DNA of 64,000 nt from Pseudocercospora fijiensis CIRAD86 (taxonomy: Eukaryota > Ascomycota > Dothideomycetes > Mycosphaerellales > Mycosphaerellaceae), in contig NW_006921534.1 of assembly GCF_000340215.1 (NCBI RefSeq), positions 5,870,955-5,934,954 on the forward strand, given 5' to 3'. Position 1 is the stretch's first letter, and the number at the start of each line of letters is the position of its first letter. The position numbers were made by a program, and so were the translations under genes. Of this stretch, positions 1 through 10,092 are shown in pieces. Below the pieces are notes generated by a model. It was not told the origin of the DNA. It did not search any database and saw only the letters and a list, made by a program, of their open reading frames with translations.

Positions 1-589
1 AGCAGGTCCAGGCCGTAGAGGCGTGCCGACAGACTGGAGACTTATGCTTCTTCGATGCGGAACACAAGCAGTCTGGACAGTCAATCGAGACGTTGAGAAC
101 GGCGTGGTTGGTCGCAGGCAGAATCCAAAAGTGTATAAAACGACGATATCGAATCTCCTGCTCATCTACTCATGCATTAGCGAGTCGCGAGGACACAGGA
201 CGAGTCATGAACTCAGCCGGCATGGTCGTATTCGTGCGTTTCAAAAGACTGTCTTTATGGAAAGTCAGTTACGATACTGCAAGTCATGACCCAAGTGGCG
301 TCGGGTCAGGAGCTTCAGGAGGTTATAGGGAAGATGAAAGATATTCAACAGCTCGGTGGGACTTCTCGGTGCCTGGCAGAAGCATAGCAAACACACCGAC
401 CATGAAAGTGGAGAGATTGAAGTTGGTACGAGAGGAGAGGAGAGTAGATGAAAAGATCTGCTGAAGGTCGACCTTGGATTAAAGTTTCGCGTAATGGCAT
501 GCCAAGACAGCCCCAGCAAGGCCGGGGTGCGTTACGCTTCGAGCTGTTTCACTCTCCATTTCCTCGTCCTCATCATCATCGAAACCTGT
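1..589. other. Intergenic sequence, no gene recognised
   Basis: Only short, mutually overlapping frames without family resemblance are present. The last part presumably holds the 5' leader and promoter of the DUF1992 gene that starts at 590. I see no RNA gene or repeat here. Confidence 0.5.
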
Positions 590-2263
590 ATGCTTGGCAT
601 CCGGAGTTCATCTATCCCCTCTTGCTCTTGCTGCCTGCGAGCTGCCGGACAAGCGTCTCGCTTGTCGCTGACGACCAGCACTCGCAATGTCTCAGGCAAA
701 GCGTCGCCACCGCGACCAGCCGATAACGATGGTGGCAATAACGATCACGTAGAGGAGAAGCCGGAAGGCGCCATGTCGCAAAGGCTTGAGCAGATGAGTG
801 AAGAGAGTCTCGAGACTGGCGGAAGAGCTGCGCGAAAAGCTGTTGAAGAGGCCGGTTTCTCTGAAGAGTTGAAGGCAAGGCTGGAAAAGAGGCTTGCGGA
901 TTCGAGCTTCAGAAGTGATAACGCCGCAGCATTTGCGCAGGCCGATATGTCGCAGAGTGCGCCAAAACATGCCCGTGAGATCGCTGCTGCTCGGCCATGG
1001 TCAGGCAGCGAGACTGTTGAGGATGCATCGCTCCGTATGCTTAACGATGCTCATAAGCCTTTGCGTACTGCTTCAAGGTCGGCAGGCCAGCGAGGTCCTC
1101 CACGACAAGTCGATACCGGTAGGCCAAAAAGCAGACCAGGAGCTGGTGTTCGCTTGGCCAGTGCCAGGGACCAGGCTTCCGTATACTCGCAGTCCGTTGA
1201 GGAGCAAAAGGGCAAGTCTGAAGAGGAACGCGAGGCATTTCGCAGAGAGATGCGGGCCCGCTTCATGCCAGGTGCACGTAGCGTTGCTGCGTCTGTACAA
1301 GGACTGAACTCTTTGGCCAGCCAGCGTATTGAGGACGCGATCGCGAGAGGACAATTCAAGAATCTTCCCAATCGTGGCAAGAAGATGGAGCGTGATCACA
1401 ATGCTGACAGCCCATTCATCAATACGACCGAGTACTTCATGAACAAGATGATCAAGAAACAAGAAATCGTGCCGCCTTGGATCGAGAAGCAGCAAGAAGT
1501 CATATCGACCGCAAATGCGTTCCGCAAGCGACTGCGGTCCGACTGGAAGCGGCACGTGTCTCGTATGATTGCCAGTCGTGGAGGCAATTTGTCTTCTCAG
1601 CTAAAGCTCGCTGAGGAGTATGCCTTTGCGGAAATCTTTGAAAATCCTTCGAAGCAGCAGATCGAGAAGATGAATGCTGTAGATGATCGAGGCCACATGT
1701 CACAGATCACGATATCAGGACAGCTCCAGACTGCGCGTACGGATGATGCCACCAGGCTTGAGGAGGAGATCAAGATCCTGGAGCAGACCGTCAACGACGA
1801 TGGGTCATTGAAGCCAAGAGAGCAGGTGACAGTGACTGCCAAACAACCTGTCCTCACGCAGCAATCCGCTCCTGAGCCACCAAGGAGACCAACAGTTGCG
1901 CCTTTCCGAGATCCTCAATGGGAGCAGACGGAGCGCTCTTATCACACTTTGGCCATACAACAGCTCAACAGCCTCACCCGATCGTACAACCTGATGGCAC
2001 CCACCCTAGCTAAAAAGCCTTACTTCTCCCTCGAGCGCGAACTGCTTTCGTGCTTTGCAGACGTTGCCCCGCAGGTCGCAGCTGCCATCCAAGAGCGGGC
2101 ATTCAAGCCCAAGGTGAAAGGTGTTGAAGTCATCGGTCACAGAGCCGGCTCGGTTCTTGACAAATTCTCCATGGACAAGGCTAGCCAGGTCCACGACGAA
2201 CAGAAGCCTCAATATGGGTTCAGGGAGTTCTGGAGAGATTTGTTTGCGCCGCCCAAGACATGA
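590..2263 (+). CDS. DUF1992 / DnaJ-homologue subfamily C member 28-like protein, probably mitochondrial
   Basis: A single exon of 557 codons when read from the ATG at 590. The frame is open back to 494, but the 590 start gives an N-terminus rich in Arg, Ser and Cys and almost free of acids (MLGIRSSSIPS...), like a mitochondrial presequence. The hallmark is the DUF1992 block at about residues 241-315: RIEDAIARGQFKNLP, then SPFINTTEYFMNKM, then the PPWIEKQQEV segment. That block defines the DNAJC28 family. No J domain with an HPD motif is visible, so the name reflects the shared conserved domain and not proven chaperone activity. The rest is charged and probably disordered, with a helical C-terminal part that includes an FxREFWRDLF segment. 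The molecular role of DUF1992 is unknown to me; human DNAJC28 has been linked to Golgi trafficking, which need not apply here. Confidence 0.85.
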   Translation: MLGIRSSSIPSCSCCLRAAGQASRLSLTTSTRNVSGKASPPRPADNDGGNNDHVEEKPEGAMSQRLEQMSEESLETGGRAARKAVEEAGFSEELKARLEKRLADSSFRSDNAAAFAQADMSQSAPKHAREIAAARPWSGSETVEDASLRMLNDAHKPLRTASRSAGQRGPPRQVDTGRPKSRPGAGVRLASARDQASVYSQSVEEQKGKSEEEREAFRREMRARFMPGARSVAASVQGLNSLASQRIEDAIARGQFKNLPNRGKKMERDHNADSPFINTTEYFMNKMIKKQEIVPPWIEKQQEVISTANAFRKRLRSDWKRHVSRMIASRGGNLSSQLKLAEEYAFAEIFENPSKQQIEKMNAVDDRGHMSQITISGQLQTARTDDATRLEEEIKILEQTVNDDGSLKPREQVTVTAKQPVLTQQSAPEPPRRPTVAPFRDPQWEQTERSYHTLAIQQLNSLTRSYNLMAPTLAKKPYFSLERELLSCFADVAPQVAAAIQERAFKPKVKGVEVIGHRAGSVLDKFSMDKASQVHDEQKPQYGFREFWRDLFAPPKT

Positions 2264-3532
2264 TGATGTGCACATGTATAGACAGATACACCCAAGCTGA
2301 GATATACAGTAGCGGCAATAAAGCTCATTCACGTTAACACAACCTGTGGCAATAGCAATTGCCGTTCGCCAAGCCGATTGATTCCTGCGAGGCACATGTT
2401 CCTCCTTTCCTTGAGCGACGAGGGAGGGCGGCGCAGTGCAACACAACGGCCGATTCAAAGCACAGAAATGGAGGCGGTGCTGAATATTACCCAAATCCGC
2501 GATTCAGACCCGTTTCACGACTTGATTAGCAGACCCGGCTGAATGGAGCGTTTGTGACGTTTGACTCTACAGGATGGGCACGCGACGCGATGTACGATGG
2601 ATGCTTTCGCTAATCATGCAGTGGTGCAGAGATTGACGTCGAATCTTCTGATCGCATGCTCATTTTTTTTCTGCCAAGGCATGGATGGTTGGTACTGGAC
2701 TGGGCAATGGATTTGGATTTTTGCCAGGACAGGAAGAGTTCTGGTGGTGGATTTGGATCAATCTCTGGCTCCTGTCAGTTTGTCCCTCGGTCATCTTCAG
2801 GAAGTGGTGCAAGTGCACGTTTTCCTGGCGCAATTATTATGAGGTGCATTGCAATATCTCTGATGCAGGTACGCTTCCAACTCCTTCTGTCCGGCTATCC
2901 GGCTGTCCGGCTACCCGGCTTTTGGTTGGTTGTACCCCATGTTTCTTTCGCTGCTCCACAACCATCTCCCGCTCTCTCATCAACTTATTGTCCAGCAGGC
3001 TGTGTTCGCCGGGGTCACTCCAGTAAAGCCCAGCTTCGAGCTCGAGCTACGCTTCTCTACCATTGCAGCATGTTGGGATCGCTTTCCAAATGCTGAAGGC
3101 TCTGCCCTGACTGCACCTCTTGGCGTCATTGACATTCCTCGGAGACGATGCGACAATGACTCGGCGCGGCGACGCGAGGCGTCTCAAGTCGGGCGTGTTG
3201 ACGCGTCCGGTGCTCCAATCCAAGAGAGGAGGTGGAGTCCAGCTCCTTGAACGTCCCATCGCTGTGGGCAGCCCGTATCCACAATCTCCATTCTGAATGC
3301 GACACCCCGGCCAAGCTCGACCGACCGACGCACTTCCTCTTGCGCAAACTCACAAACCCCGAAAGTCCCAGTCTTCAGGCACTGTTGAATGAAATATGAT
3401 GCTCCTCGCGTTCGGCCAACGCGAGGTTGTACTTCCCGATTATCTCGAGCACCATTGATTGCGGACGGGATCCCAATAATAGCTCTGTCGGTGAGCGCTA
3501 CTCGAGCCTGCAGATGAATCTGTGACGTTGAA
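2264..3532. other. Intergenic, convergent tails, no gene recognised
   Basis: About 1.27 kb between two convergent genes. Several overlapping frames exist (for example plus-strand 2656-3096), but none shows a domain, a plausible initiation context or agreement with splice signals. It includes short CCGGCTATCCGG-like repeats near 2890-2920. Confidence 0.4.
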
Positions 3533-4180
3533 TCAGTCGGCCTGTACATGACAAATCGATGCATGGTACATCGGTCGCTTACAATGGTGATGAGACGATG
3601 AATTTCCCGCAATCGCTGAGATGCTCGGATTGGTAGGTTGCCCACGATCAGGACTGGGCGAAACATGCCTGCGATTCCTATTGCGACTGTCTCGATATCG
3701 AAAGACGTGCCACAGCATCCATCGAATGACCCAGTTCTCCTCTTCCACTCGATCGGTGTCTCGGCCCAAGTCGTAAACGACTTTGGTTTCCGGCCGTGCT
3801 AAGCGGTATATTCTGAGGATTTCTCGATGAGTGACGGTCTCGCTGATTTGAGCGTTGCTGTACGGCGGTTCGACGTTTGAATTGCCTCGGAGTGAAGGTA
3901 CAAGCACGTCCTGGCTCTCGGTCATTCTTCTCCGACCTTCTACAGCTTCCTCCTGCCTGATGTCAGCATTTTTGGGGTCAATGCTGCAGTGTGATCGATC
4001 TTGACTCACCTTCATCATTGCGTAAACACGGCGGTGGAACTCATTTCTTTCGTCGAGGCCAAGTCGTTCGAAAAATCGAGCTTTAGATTCGCTTTGAGCC
4101 AAAGCAGGTCGTGGTGGCGCCATAGGTGGGCAAACTTGAGGAGGTGAGCTTGAAGCACCAAGCACGTGCTTACGCAACAC
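3533..4180 (-). CDS. Small hypothetical protein with an in-frame 57-nt intron
   Basis: I do not recognise a family. The open frame encodes up to 215 residues, but a likely intron lies at 3953-4009 (minus-strand donor GTGAGT, internal CTGAC, acceptor GCAG). Its removal keeps the frame and leaves about 196 residues. After splicing, the N-terminal part is an acidic/basic helix (FFERLGLDERNEFHRRVY), and the core holds a Trp-rich segment, ENWVIRWMLWHVFRYRDSRN, that looks conserved in character. The C-terminus is Ser/His-rich and may instead be altered by a further small intron near a GTAAGC at about 3580. No signal peptide or membrane segment is evident. Coding nature is inferred from length, the splice signals and the compositional contrast between the two ends. 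Confidence 0.5.
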   Translation of the reverse strand: MLRKHVLGASSSPPQVCPPMAPPRPALAQSESKARFFERLGLDERNEFHRRVYAMMKVSQDRSHCSIDPKNADIRQEEAVEGRRRMTESQDVLVPSLRGNSNVEPPYSNAQISETVTHREILRIYRLARPETKVVYDLGRDTDRVEEENWVIRWMLWHVFRYRDSRNRNRRHVSPSPDRGQPTNPSISAIAGNSSSHHHCKRPMYHASICHVQAD

Positions 4181-4660
4181 AACACAACAGCAGGAGAGTG
4201 GAGGTGCAAAGCTACTGTGGGCGGGAGCTATGCAATATATTGTCTACGGATAACACTCCGTTTCCGCAACGAAGTTGGAGCCCAATCCTTCTATTCCAAT
4301 GAAATTGCGAACTCTGCCGAGGGATAGGACTTAAGCTTGGAGACTATAATACAGCTGGCATACGACAACCCCAGCGCGGTGGGTGGAACATTCAGAGTCA
4401 GGCGGGAAGTCGCCGAGCGTTGGCCTGCAGTCGTTTCCGCAGACTTACTAGGAGTCGGCAAGTACGCATGACAGCAGTCTGCAGAGAAACCTGGTCGACA
4501 AAGTCGAGTGCATCCGTGTGCTCGTTGCATAACGACCAGGCCGTAAACGACCAATGCAACATGTGCATGGGCGAGCCGAACCTTCTGCCTCCTCTGACGA
4601 CCTCCGCCATGTCCAGACAGGCACTAATAAGCGGTCAATGCCATCCCATGCATACATATG
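4181..4660. other. Intergenic, left flank of the MITE
   Basis: No gene is supported. Overlapping short frames on both strands (4291-4716) conflict with each other. A CAACACAACACAACAGCAG run lies upstream of the small gene at 4180. Confidence 0.4.
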
Positions 4661-4844
4661 TACACCGCGATTTAGCGAGATGGCGGACGGCGGTGATCCC
4701 TGAAAACGGGATCTAACTGGTTAAAGCTAGCGTACTGCCTAAAGGAATTATCCGCACCTTTAAAAAGTCTACGTCTAACGCTTTCAAGCTAGCTGCCGCT
4801 TACGGGGATTACCCCCGTCCGCCATCTCGCTTAATCGCAGTGTA
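4661..4844. mobile_element. MITE with about 40-bp terminal inverted repeats and TA target-site duplication
   Basis: The element spans 4663-4842 (180 bp) and is flanked by TA at 4661-4662 and 4843-4844. The left end reads CACCGCGATTTAGCGAGATG and continues to about 4702; the complement of the right end reads CACTGCGATTAAGCGAGATG and runs from 4842 to about 4803. Over the first 40 positions I count 35 matches. The interior encodes nothing. A TA duplication with ends starting CA is typical of non-autonomous Tc1/mariner-type elements. The termini do not match the putative right end of the degraded transposase element (about 8886-8918), so the source that mobilised it is not identified here. It appears little affected by RIP, which suggests it is young or too short to trigger RIP. 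Confidence 0.85.
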
Positions 4845-5130
4845 CATTGTACTTCCCACTCCAGGACCAGGTAGCTCTATCAACATGCCGACTTGGTTGG
4901 AAGGTTGCCAATTATGGCCATGACACATGATCCCGGTGCGGTTGGCCGGCTCCTGCGCTGCTGCAGGCTGCATCGAAGTACCTCTGTCGGTTTGGCACAA
5001 CCCATTAATCGACGAATCGCGTTCTTTCTATTATGCTATGCAATAAGTCGCGCCATGCTGTCGGAGGGATGGAAATTAGCGCGTATCAGTGTCTTTGCCG
5101 AGTATCTACCGCACTATACAAATTAGGTAT
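4845..5130. other. Spacer between the MITE and the RIP island
   Basis: Ordinary base composition. A short plus-strand frame (4893-5126) shows no recognisable feature. Composition changes abruptly at about 5120-5140, which I take as the left edge of the degraded repeat island. Confidence 0.4.
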
Positions 5131-5249
5131 AGAATGCGATCCGGTACGAAAGCCTTTCTTACTTCTATCTATTTACGACCTCTTAGTGAGCCTCAAGGTT
5201 AAGAGCTAGGCATTTTAGCACTCTCTCGTCTATTCTATTACTACGCTAG

Positions 5250-6850
5250 TATGCTAAGAGCCTCGAAGCGACTATATAAGCTTACTACGAAGAAGAAGGA
5301 AGCCCTCGAAGCCGCCGCTACTAAGAAACAACGACGTGAAGAGCTACTACTATCAAGTGATAGTCTAGAAGAGCCAAATACTAACGACGAGTTGCTAGAT
5401 TTAACGACTTCTTAGCGCCAAGACTCTATAGAAGTAGATATCGATAAAGACTACGGCTTAGAAGAAGATAAAGACGACGAGAACGAGCGAGAGGTATTCG
5501 AATACACTATATAGTAGAACCTATATACGGACAAGTAGAAGGAAGCCTTGCTAAGTAAGTGCTATCCGAGTAAGCTGAGCTACGAGTCGCCTTGTAAGGC
5601 CGTAGACTACTAGTTTGACGACTAGCGTAACAAGGCTAATAACCGACTTATATTTAGTCTTAAGAGCGCTACTATTATAGCCTCTACGGACAAGGTAAAG
5701 GCTAAGCACTTCTACCGTAGCTCTAGTATAATAGACCTCAATTTTGAGCGCGCATATACTATACTAGCTATCTAGAATAGTTAAGGCAAGAAGGGCCTAC
5801 GACTTAAGTTTAAACTCGCTATTATAGCTAAGCTAACCGCTGTTGCTAAAGAGCCTGCAACTTAATAACTACGGCGGACTTAATAGGCTTCTTAGAGGCT
5901 ACGGAATACAGCGACTTAGCAACAGTTAGCTGCCCTACTAGCTAAAGGGCGCTCGGAAGATAATAAAGCGACTCCTAACGACAACAATAGCGACCTAACT
6001 AGCTCTCTAACGGACCTACGATACGCCCTTGCTTAGCGCTAGCCCTACAAGAATAGATACTATCTAAACAAGGGTAGATTGTGCTAGTTTAGTAGTCCGG
6101 ACAGGGCAGAAGACTACTGTAAGATCTATCCGGAAATAGCCGCTAGATAGGTTAAGGGGACTCGAGAGGCTAATCCGGCTAGAAGGCTAACAATCGACGA
6201 CCCTAGAGCGGCACTAGCATTAAAGATATAGAAGCAACGAGACAAGCAGTTATCTAATCCATTTAGACAGCAAGGCAGTAGTAGTGGTAGTAGACGTGCT
6301 ATCGTACTAATAACGCTAACTCTAGTAGTAATCTACAACTATTATAGCTAGTCTAATAGCAGGGGTCGTAGAGGCGCTATTTCTAGTCTACCGGCTTCTA
6401 GTCTACTAGTTAGACTACAATCAAGTCCAGTTAGTGGCTTAATCGCTTCCTATCAATCTTATACCGCCGATATAGAATTAATAGGCTTCTTTAGCTAGTT
6501 GCGTAAAGAGTTGACTAGCAGCTAGAGTGAGCGATACGCCGATATAGCTAATATTAAGCGTGTTTACGAGGAAGGCGACTTCTCACTTAAACAGCTTAGA
6601 AGGGTTAAATTGAGCGATTAGGTCCGCTATAGACTTAAGGAAGGCTAATACGCTCGATTTATCGCCGTAGTAGGGCGATATATTAACAAGGAAGTCCGTA
6701 AGCAGCGACTTAGTCGTATTAATAAGTCGGACGATAGCCTATTCGTTAGTTAGCTATAGAAGCGCTGTTTCAGTATAGAAGCGAGCTAGAAGCGAGGATT
6801 TCCGGATATAGGTCGGCGGCTTGACAGCTAATATTTAGTTTAACTAATGT
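5250..6850 (+). pseudogene. RIP-ruined ORF of an unidentified mobile element
   Basis: Reading through stops (mostly TAG where TGG or CAG would be expected), the plus-strand frame from the ATG at about 5250 stays coherent for several hundred codons. It begins with a basic Lys/Arg/Glu region (RLYKLTTKKKEALEAAATKK), then an acidic Asp/Glu stretch, then a globular-looking part. A Cys-containing patch near 6065-6150 (GRLC.FSSPDRAEDYCKIYP) hints at a small zinc-binding fold, but I cannot assign it. A later segment (about 6480-6750) looks helical and charged. No reverse transcriptase, DDE or helicase motif was seen. It could be the accessory or DNA-binding ORF of a large DNA transposon. Function unknown. 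Confidence 0.5.
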
Positions 6851-7799
6851 CGCTTCTTATTCTACTAACACTACGTATTTCTATATAGTATAAATTAGAG
6901 GAGCATTAGATAGATATAGTCTCGGCTCTCTATACTTATAGTAATAAAAAACAATGCGTTATAGTATTGCGCTAGTGCCTAGTTAGAGTAGTTGAAATCA
7001 GCTTCTTAAGCGTAGACCCGCTAAGCTTAACCGCCGAGCAAAGCCGAGTACTATAGAAGCCGAAATTTCGGTAGTCTCGGCGCAGAGAAAGCGGTAGAAG
7101 GTCGCAAATTCCCTAATATATTGCTAATACTATATCTTTACTATATCTGCATATTTTTTAAAACGGACAACGGGAGGTTATTTAGTATAGCTAATAGTGT
7201 TATTTCCTACCGAGGAGGGCATATAGACGTGTTATTGTAGTAGTGTAGTAATGCCCTATTAGTCGTTATAGATTCCGGCTTTCTAAGCGGGTTCTCTCCG
7301 GACCGCTACTCGATTGCGATACGAATAGCGACCTACTAGCGGCACTAGCTTAAATAATCTCGAGGTAACACTAGCGATAGAAACGGCTTAGAATCCACCG
7401 GATTCTAGGCTCTTTAATCGCAATAGCTATCGGTAGCGTATTAGAAGTATATCGATTAGGTATCGCTATAGGTTTAACTAATTCTTTGCAGGTTACCGAC
7501 AGTTAAGAAGAAGAGGACCTTATACGAGACGCTACTACTATATTACCGACTACTATATCACCGTTAGCTGTCAATTTAAGAGGCTCGTTACTATAGCTAA
7601 CATTGCTAGATCTATAGTATATAGAAGCAATAATAAAAGAGCAAGCTGCTAATACTGCGCGTACTATTATAGATAAAATAAGGAAGGAGATAGACGAGTT
7701 AAGAAGCCGTATTGCTAAGCTAGAGATAATAGTTAGTATGAGTGAGACTATAAAGGAGTAACTACAAGGTCGATATTAGCGATAACCTGCTCGCTAGAA

Positions 7800-8850
7800 C
7801 TACGATCTTGCTATTGTTTGAGTATCTAGTTAGTTAATAGCATACCGCATAAATTTGCTAAAGTCTACGAAGCAATTAGCCTCGTTGATATGCTTCTTAA
7901 CCTATGCCTTAAGTACGTTAAATAACAACTTAATAGGGTTGAAGTCTAGCGAATACGGAGGCAGGTGTCGAAGGTAGACACCTGCCGCCGCTACGATATC
8001 CTTTATACGCTAAGTGCGGTAGATTGACGCGTTATCTATAACAATAAATATACTAGGCTCTATTTGAGGCAGTACTGTATGCTATAACTATGCCTCGAAG
8101 ATCTCCGCGGTAATAGAACCTTAGTGGATAATAGTGCCATTAAGATAACTATTAACTAATATAGCCGGCAGGACACTCTATCGCTTTAACCTTACCGCCG
8201 ACCCTTCTTTAAAGATAGGGCGGTTAACTGGACCGTATCTATATTTCCGCTATCTAGTACGCTCGTTAGAGGCGCTCTTATCGACATACACTACCTTATA
8301 CGCCGGCATAGCTATTTGCCTTATTTTAAAGTCGTCTCGAAGGTCCTAGTTCTGTTCCGCCGCAAACCGTATCGCTTTCTTCCTCGTCTAGCTACGCCTC
8401 TTTAGTACTCGCGATACCGTCGACTAGCTAATAACAACGTCGTATTCGTCGTATAGATACTATACTACCTCGTCTTAGTAGGCATACGGTCGGTCGTTAA
8501 GGAATTCGAAGATGCGCTATAGAAACAGGTAGATTAGTTAAACTGCGATCGTACGCGCTAGGCGATACGATACTACCTACATCCTTAAAGATTAGCAATA
8601 GCGACCGTAGACGACCTAACCTCGCAAGGTCTTTAATATAGAATATACTAAATAGGCGATAATTGTTATAGATCTTGTCGATACTGCGCCTAGCGATATT
8701 TAGCAGGTTAGAGATAGCGATATTAGATAACTCGCCCTCGTCGAATAGGCGTTTAATCTCATTAAGCTAATAGTCTAGTAACCGCGCTATTAACAACACC
8801 TTCGAGGGGTGTATACTATAGAAATAGCGACGACGAGGTATAGTATCATT
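7800..8850 (-). pseudogene. Degenerate Tc1/mariner (IS630-type, DDE) transposase
   Basis: Read on the minus strand, the remnant has a helix-turn-helix part (about 8400-8480, YDVVISQSTVSRVLKRRS), a first catalytic segment VVYVDKSASNERTR (about 8260-8300), a second IFIVIDNASIYRT (about 8015-8050), and the family signature LPPYSLDFNPIKLLF (about 7930-7965), whose usual Glu is Lys. Many in-frame stops sit where Trp or Gln codons are expected, and the Glu-to-Lys change is also a G-to-A transition; both fit RIP. The order and spacing match IS630-Tc1-mariner DDE_3 transposases common in fungi. The protein cannot be made. Confidence 0.85.
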
Positions 8851-9633
8851 TTAGAAGAGAAGTAGGAAACCGCTAAGAAGCTAATTCTATGCTAATTATA
8901 GTGCAGCCACACCACAGTAAATTCTATAGTCCTCCGAGCGCATAGCGCGACATATTGCATAGCGTAATACACTCATTGATTTGTTTAATCAAAGCTGCGA
9001 CTGGATGATGAACCCCTTGCTGCCAGAAGCTCTTATCTACCAAGCTAGCAGCGGCTGGAGCTCTACACTCGGTAAGTTTACCACGATCGCACGAGTACAT
9101 ACTTTTCGAGCATTTCCGTAGACCGCCTAGGAGGCCAGGAGCGAGCACACACCCTGGATCCTCGCTAAGATGGAATACCCACCAAAGACTGGCCATGGCC
9201 AGGGTGATGAAGTGAGCAAATTGCAGCGCGCGCGCGAAAGCAGAGGGCGCATGCCGTTCGTTCGTTCTCAATGATTCAGGCAATGAATGATGGGCTTCAA
9301 CTTCGGCTCGCGTAGGTTTTGGCCTGACTCAGTGACTTCACAGTACAGTATCGATCAGCGCAGAATCAACCATGTTTCACACTGACTCTCCCAAATGCCG
9401 TGACATGACATGAATAATGCCTAAGTCACGTCGATATGATCAATGCTTTGCTGTGCTACAGTATACAGTATCATACTGGAACAGCAACGACATACATACC
9501 AGCTCGGTCGGAAGTTCAGGTTGGATGTTGCAGGGCTTCCGTCACAACCAAGTGTGTGTGCATGCCCGACAGGCCTACGATGTCTTGCGTTGCACGATCG
9601 CACTGGTCGTACAGTCGACGCCGAACATGTCCT

Positions 9634-9653
9634 TGCCATGCCATGCCATGCCT
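9634..9653. repeat. ATGCC tandem repeat
   Basis: A short run of TGCCA units near 9634-9653, followed by a second tract of GCTGC units at about 9680-9701. Confidence 0.7.
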
Positions 9654-10060
9654 GTGGGCCGGGGTTGCAACGGCTTTGACGCTGCGCTGCGCTGCGCTGC
9701 CTCATCAGCACTTCGAAAAATATATAGTCTCATCAGACTCAGCGCCGACAGCGGTCGAACGCCACCCGCCAGGATGCAGCGTCGCTTCGCAGCCTCGTTT
9801 TATGGAGCTGTGCTGTCACCGCGCGGCGCCGGCGCGCGCCTTCCACACAACCACAGCAGCTCTAATTATTATTACAGCTACCAGACGGACCGCAGGCAAT
9901 GCACAGCCCACGTGGAATGGATATCATATCGCCGCCTCGGTTGCGCACAGCAAGAGGCGGGGCGGGGCGGGAATAGCACAGCACAACCCAAGACAATAAA
10001 TAATATTGGCGTCGCGACGCTCGTCCACACCGCCGCCTCCTGCCTCCTGGCTCGCCTCCC

Positions 10061-10092
10061 CGTGCCAGTGCCAGTGCCAGTGCCAGTGCCAG
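10061..10092. repeat. CAGTGC hexanucleotide microsatellite
   Basis: About five tandem copies of CAGTGC/GTGCCA. The tract lies inside a non-conserved frame, so the Pro-Val type peptide it would encode is not evidence of a gene. Confidence 0.85.

Larger units (their letters stand above)
5131..8918. mobile_element. RIP-degraded repeat island with remnants of at least two transposon ORFs
   Basis: Over about 3.8 kb no frame longer than a few dozen codons survives. TA, TAG and TAA are very abundant, while CAG/CTG and CA/TG are scarce, the signature of RIP (CpA to TpA on both strands). Two coherent frames can still be followed through the stops: an unidentified one on the plus strand (about 5250-6850) and a Tc1/mariner transposase on the minus strand (about 7800-8850). 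A coiled-coil-like stretch (about 7640-7760, plus) may belong to a third ORF. The right end, complement ACTGTGGTGTGGCTGCACTA at about 8899-8918, followed by TA, looks like a Tc1/mariner terminus. I could not find its left partner, so nesting or truncation is likely. Confidence 0.85.

Noticed and set aside
4661..8918. MITE and RIP island as a single large transposon
   Set aside because: The MITE has both of its own ends and TA flanks, and its termini differ from the putative end at 8918.
8924..9283. 119-codon minus frame at the right edge of the RIP island
   Set aside because: No domain, and it begins at the element boundary; probably chance.
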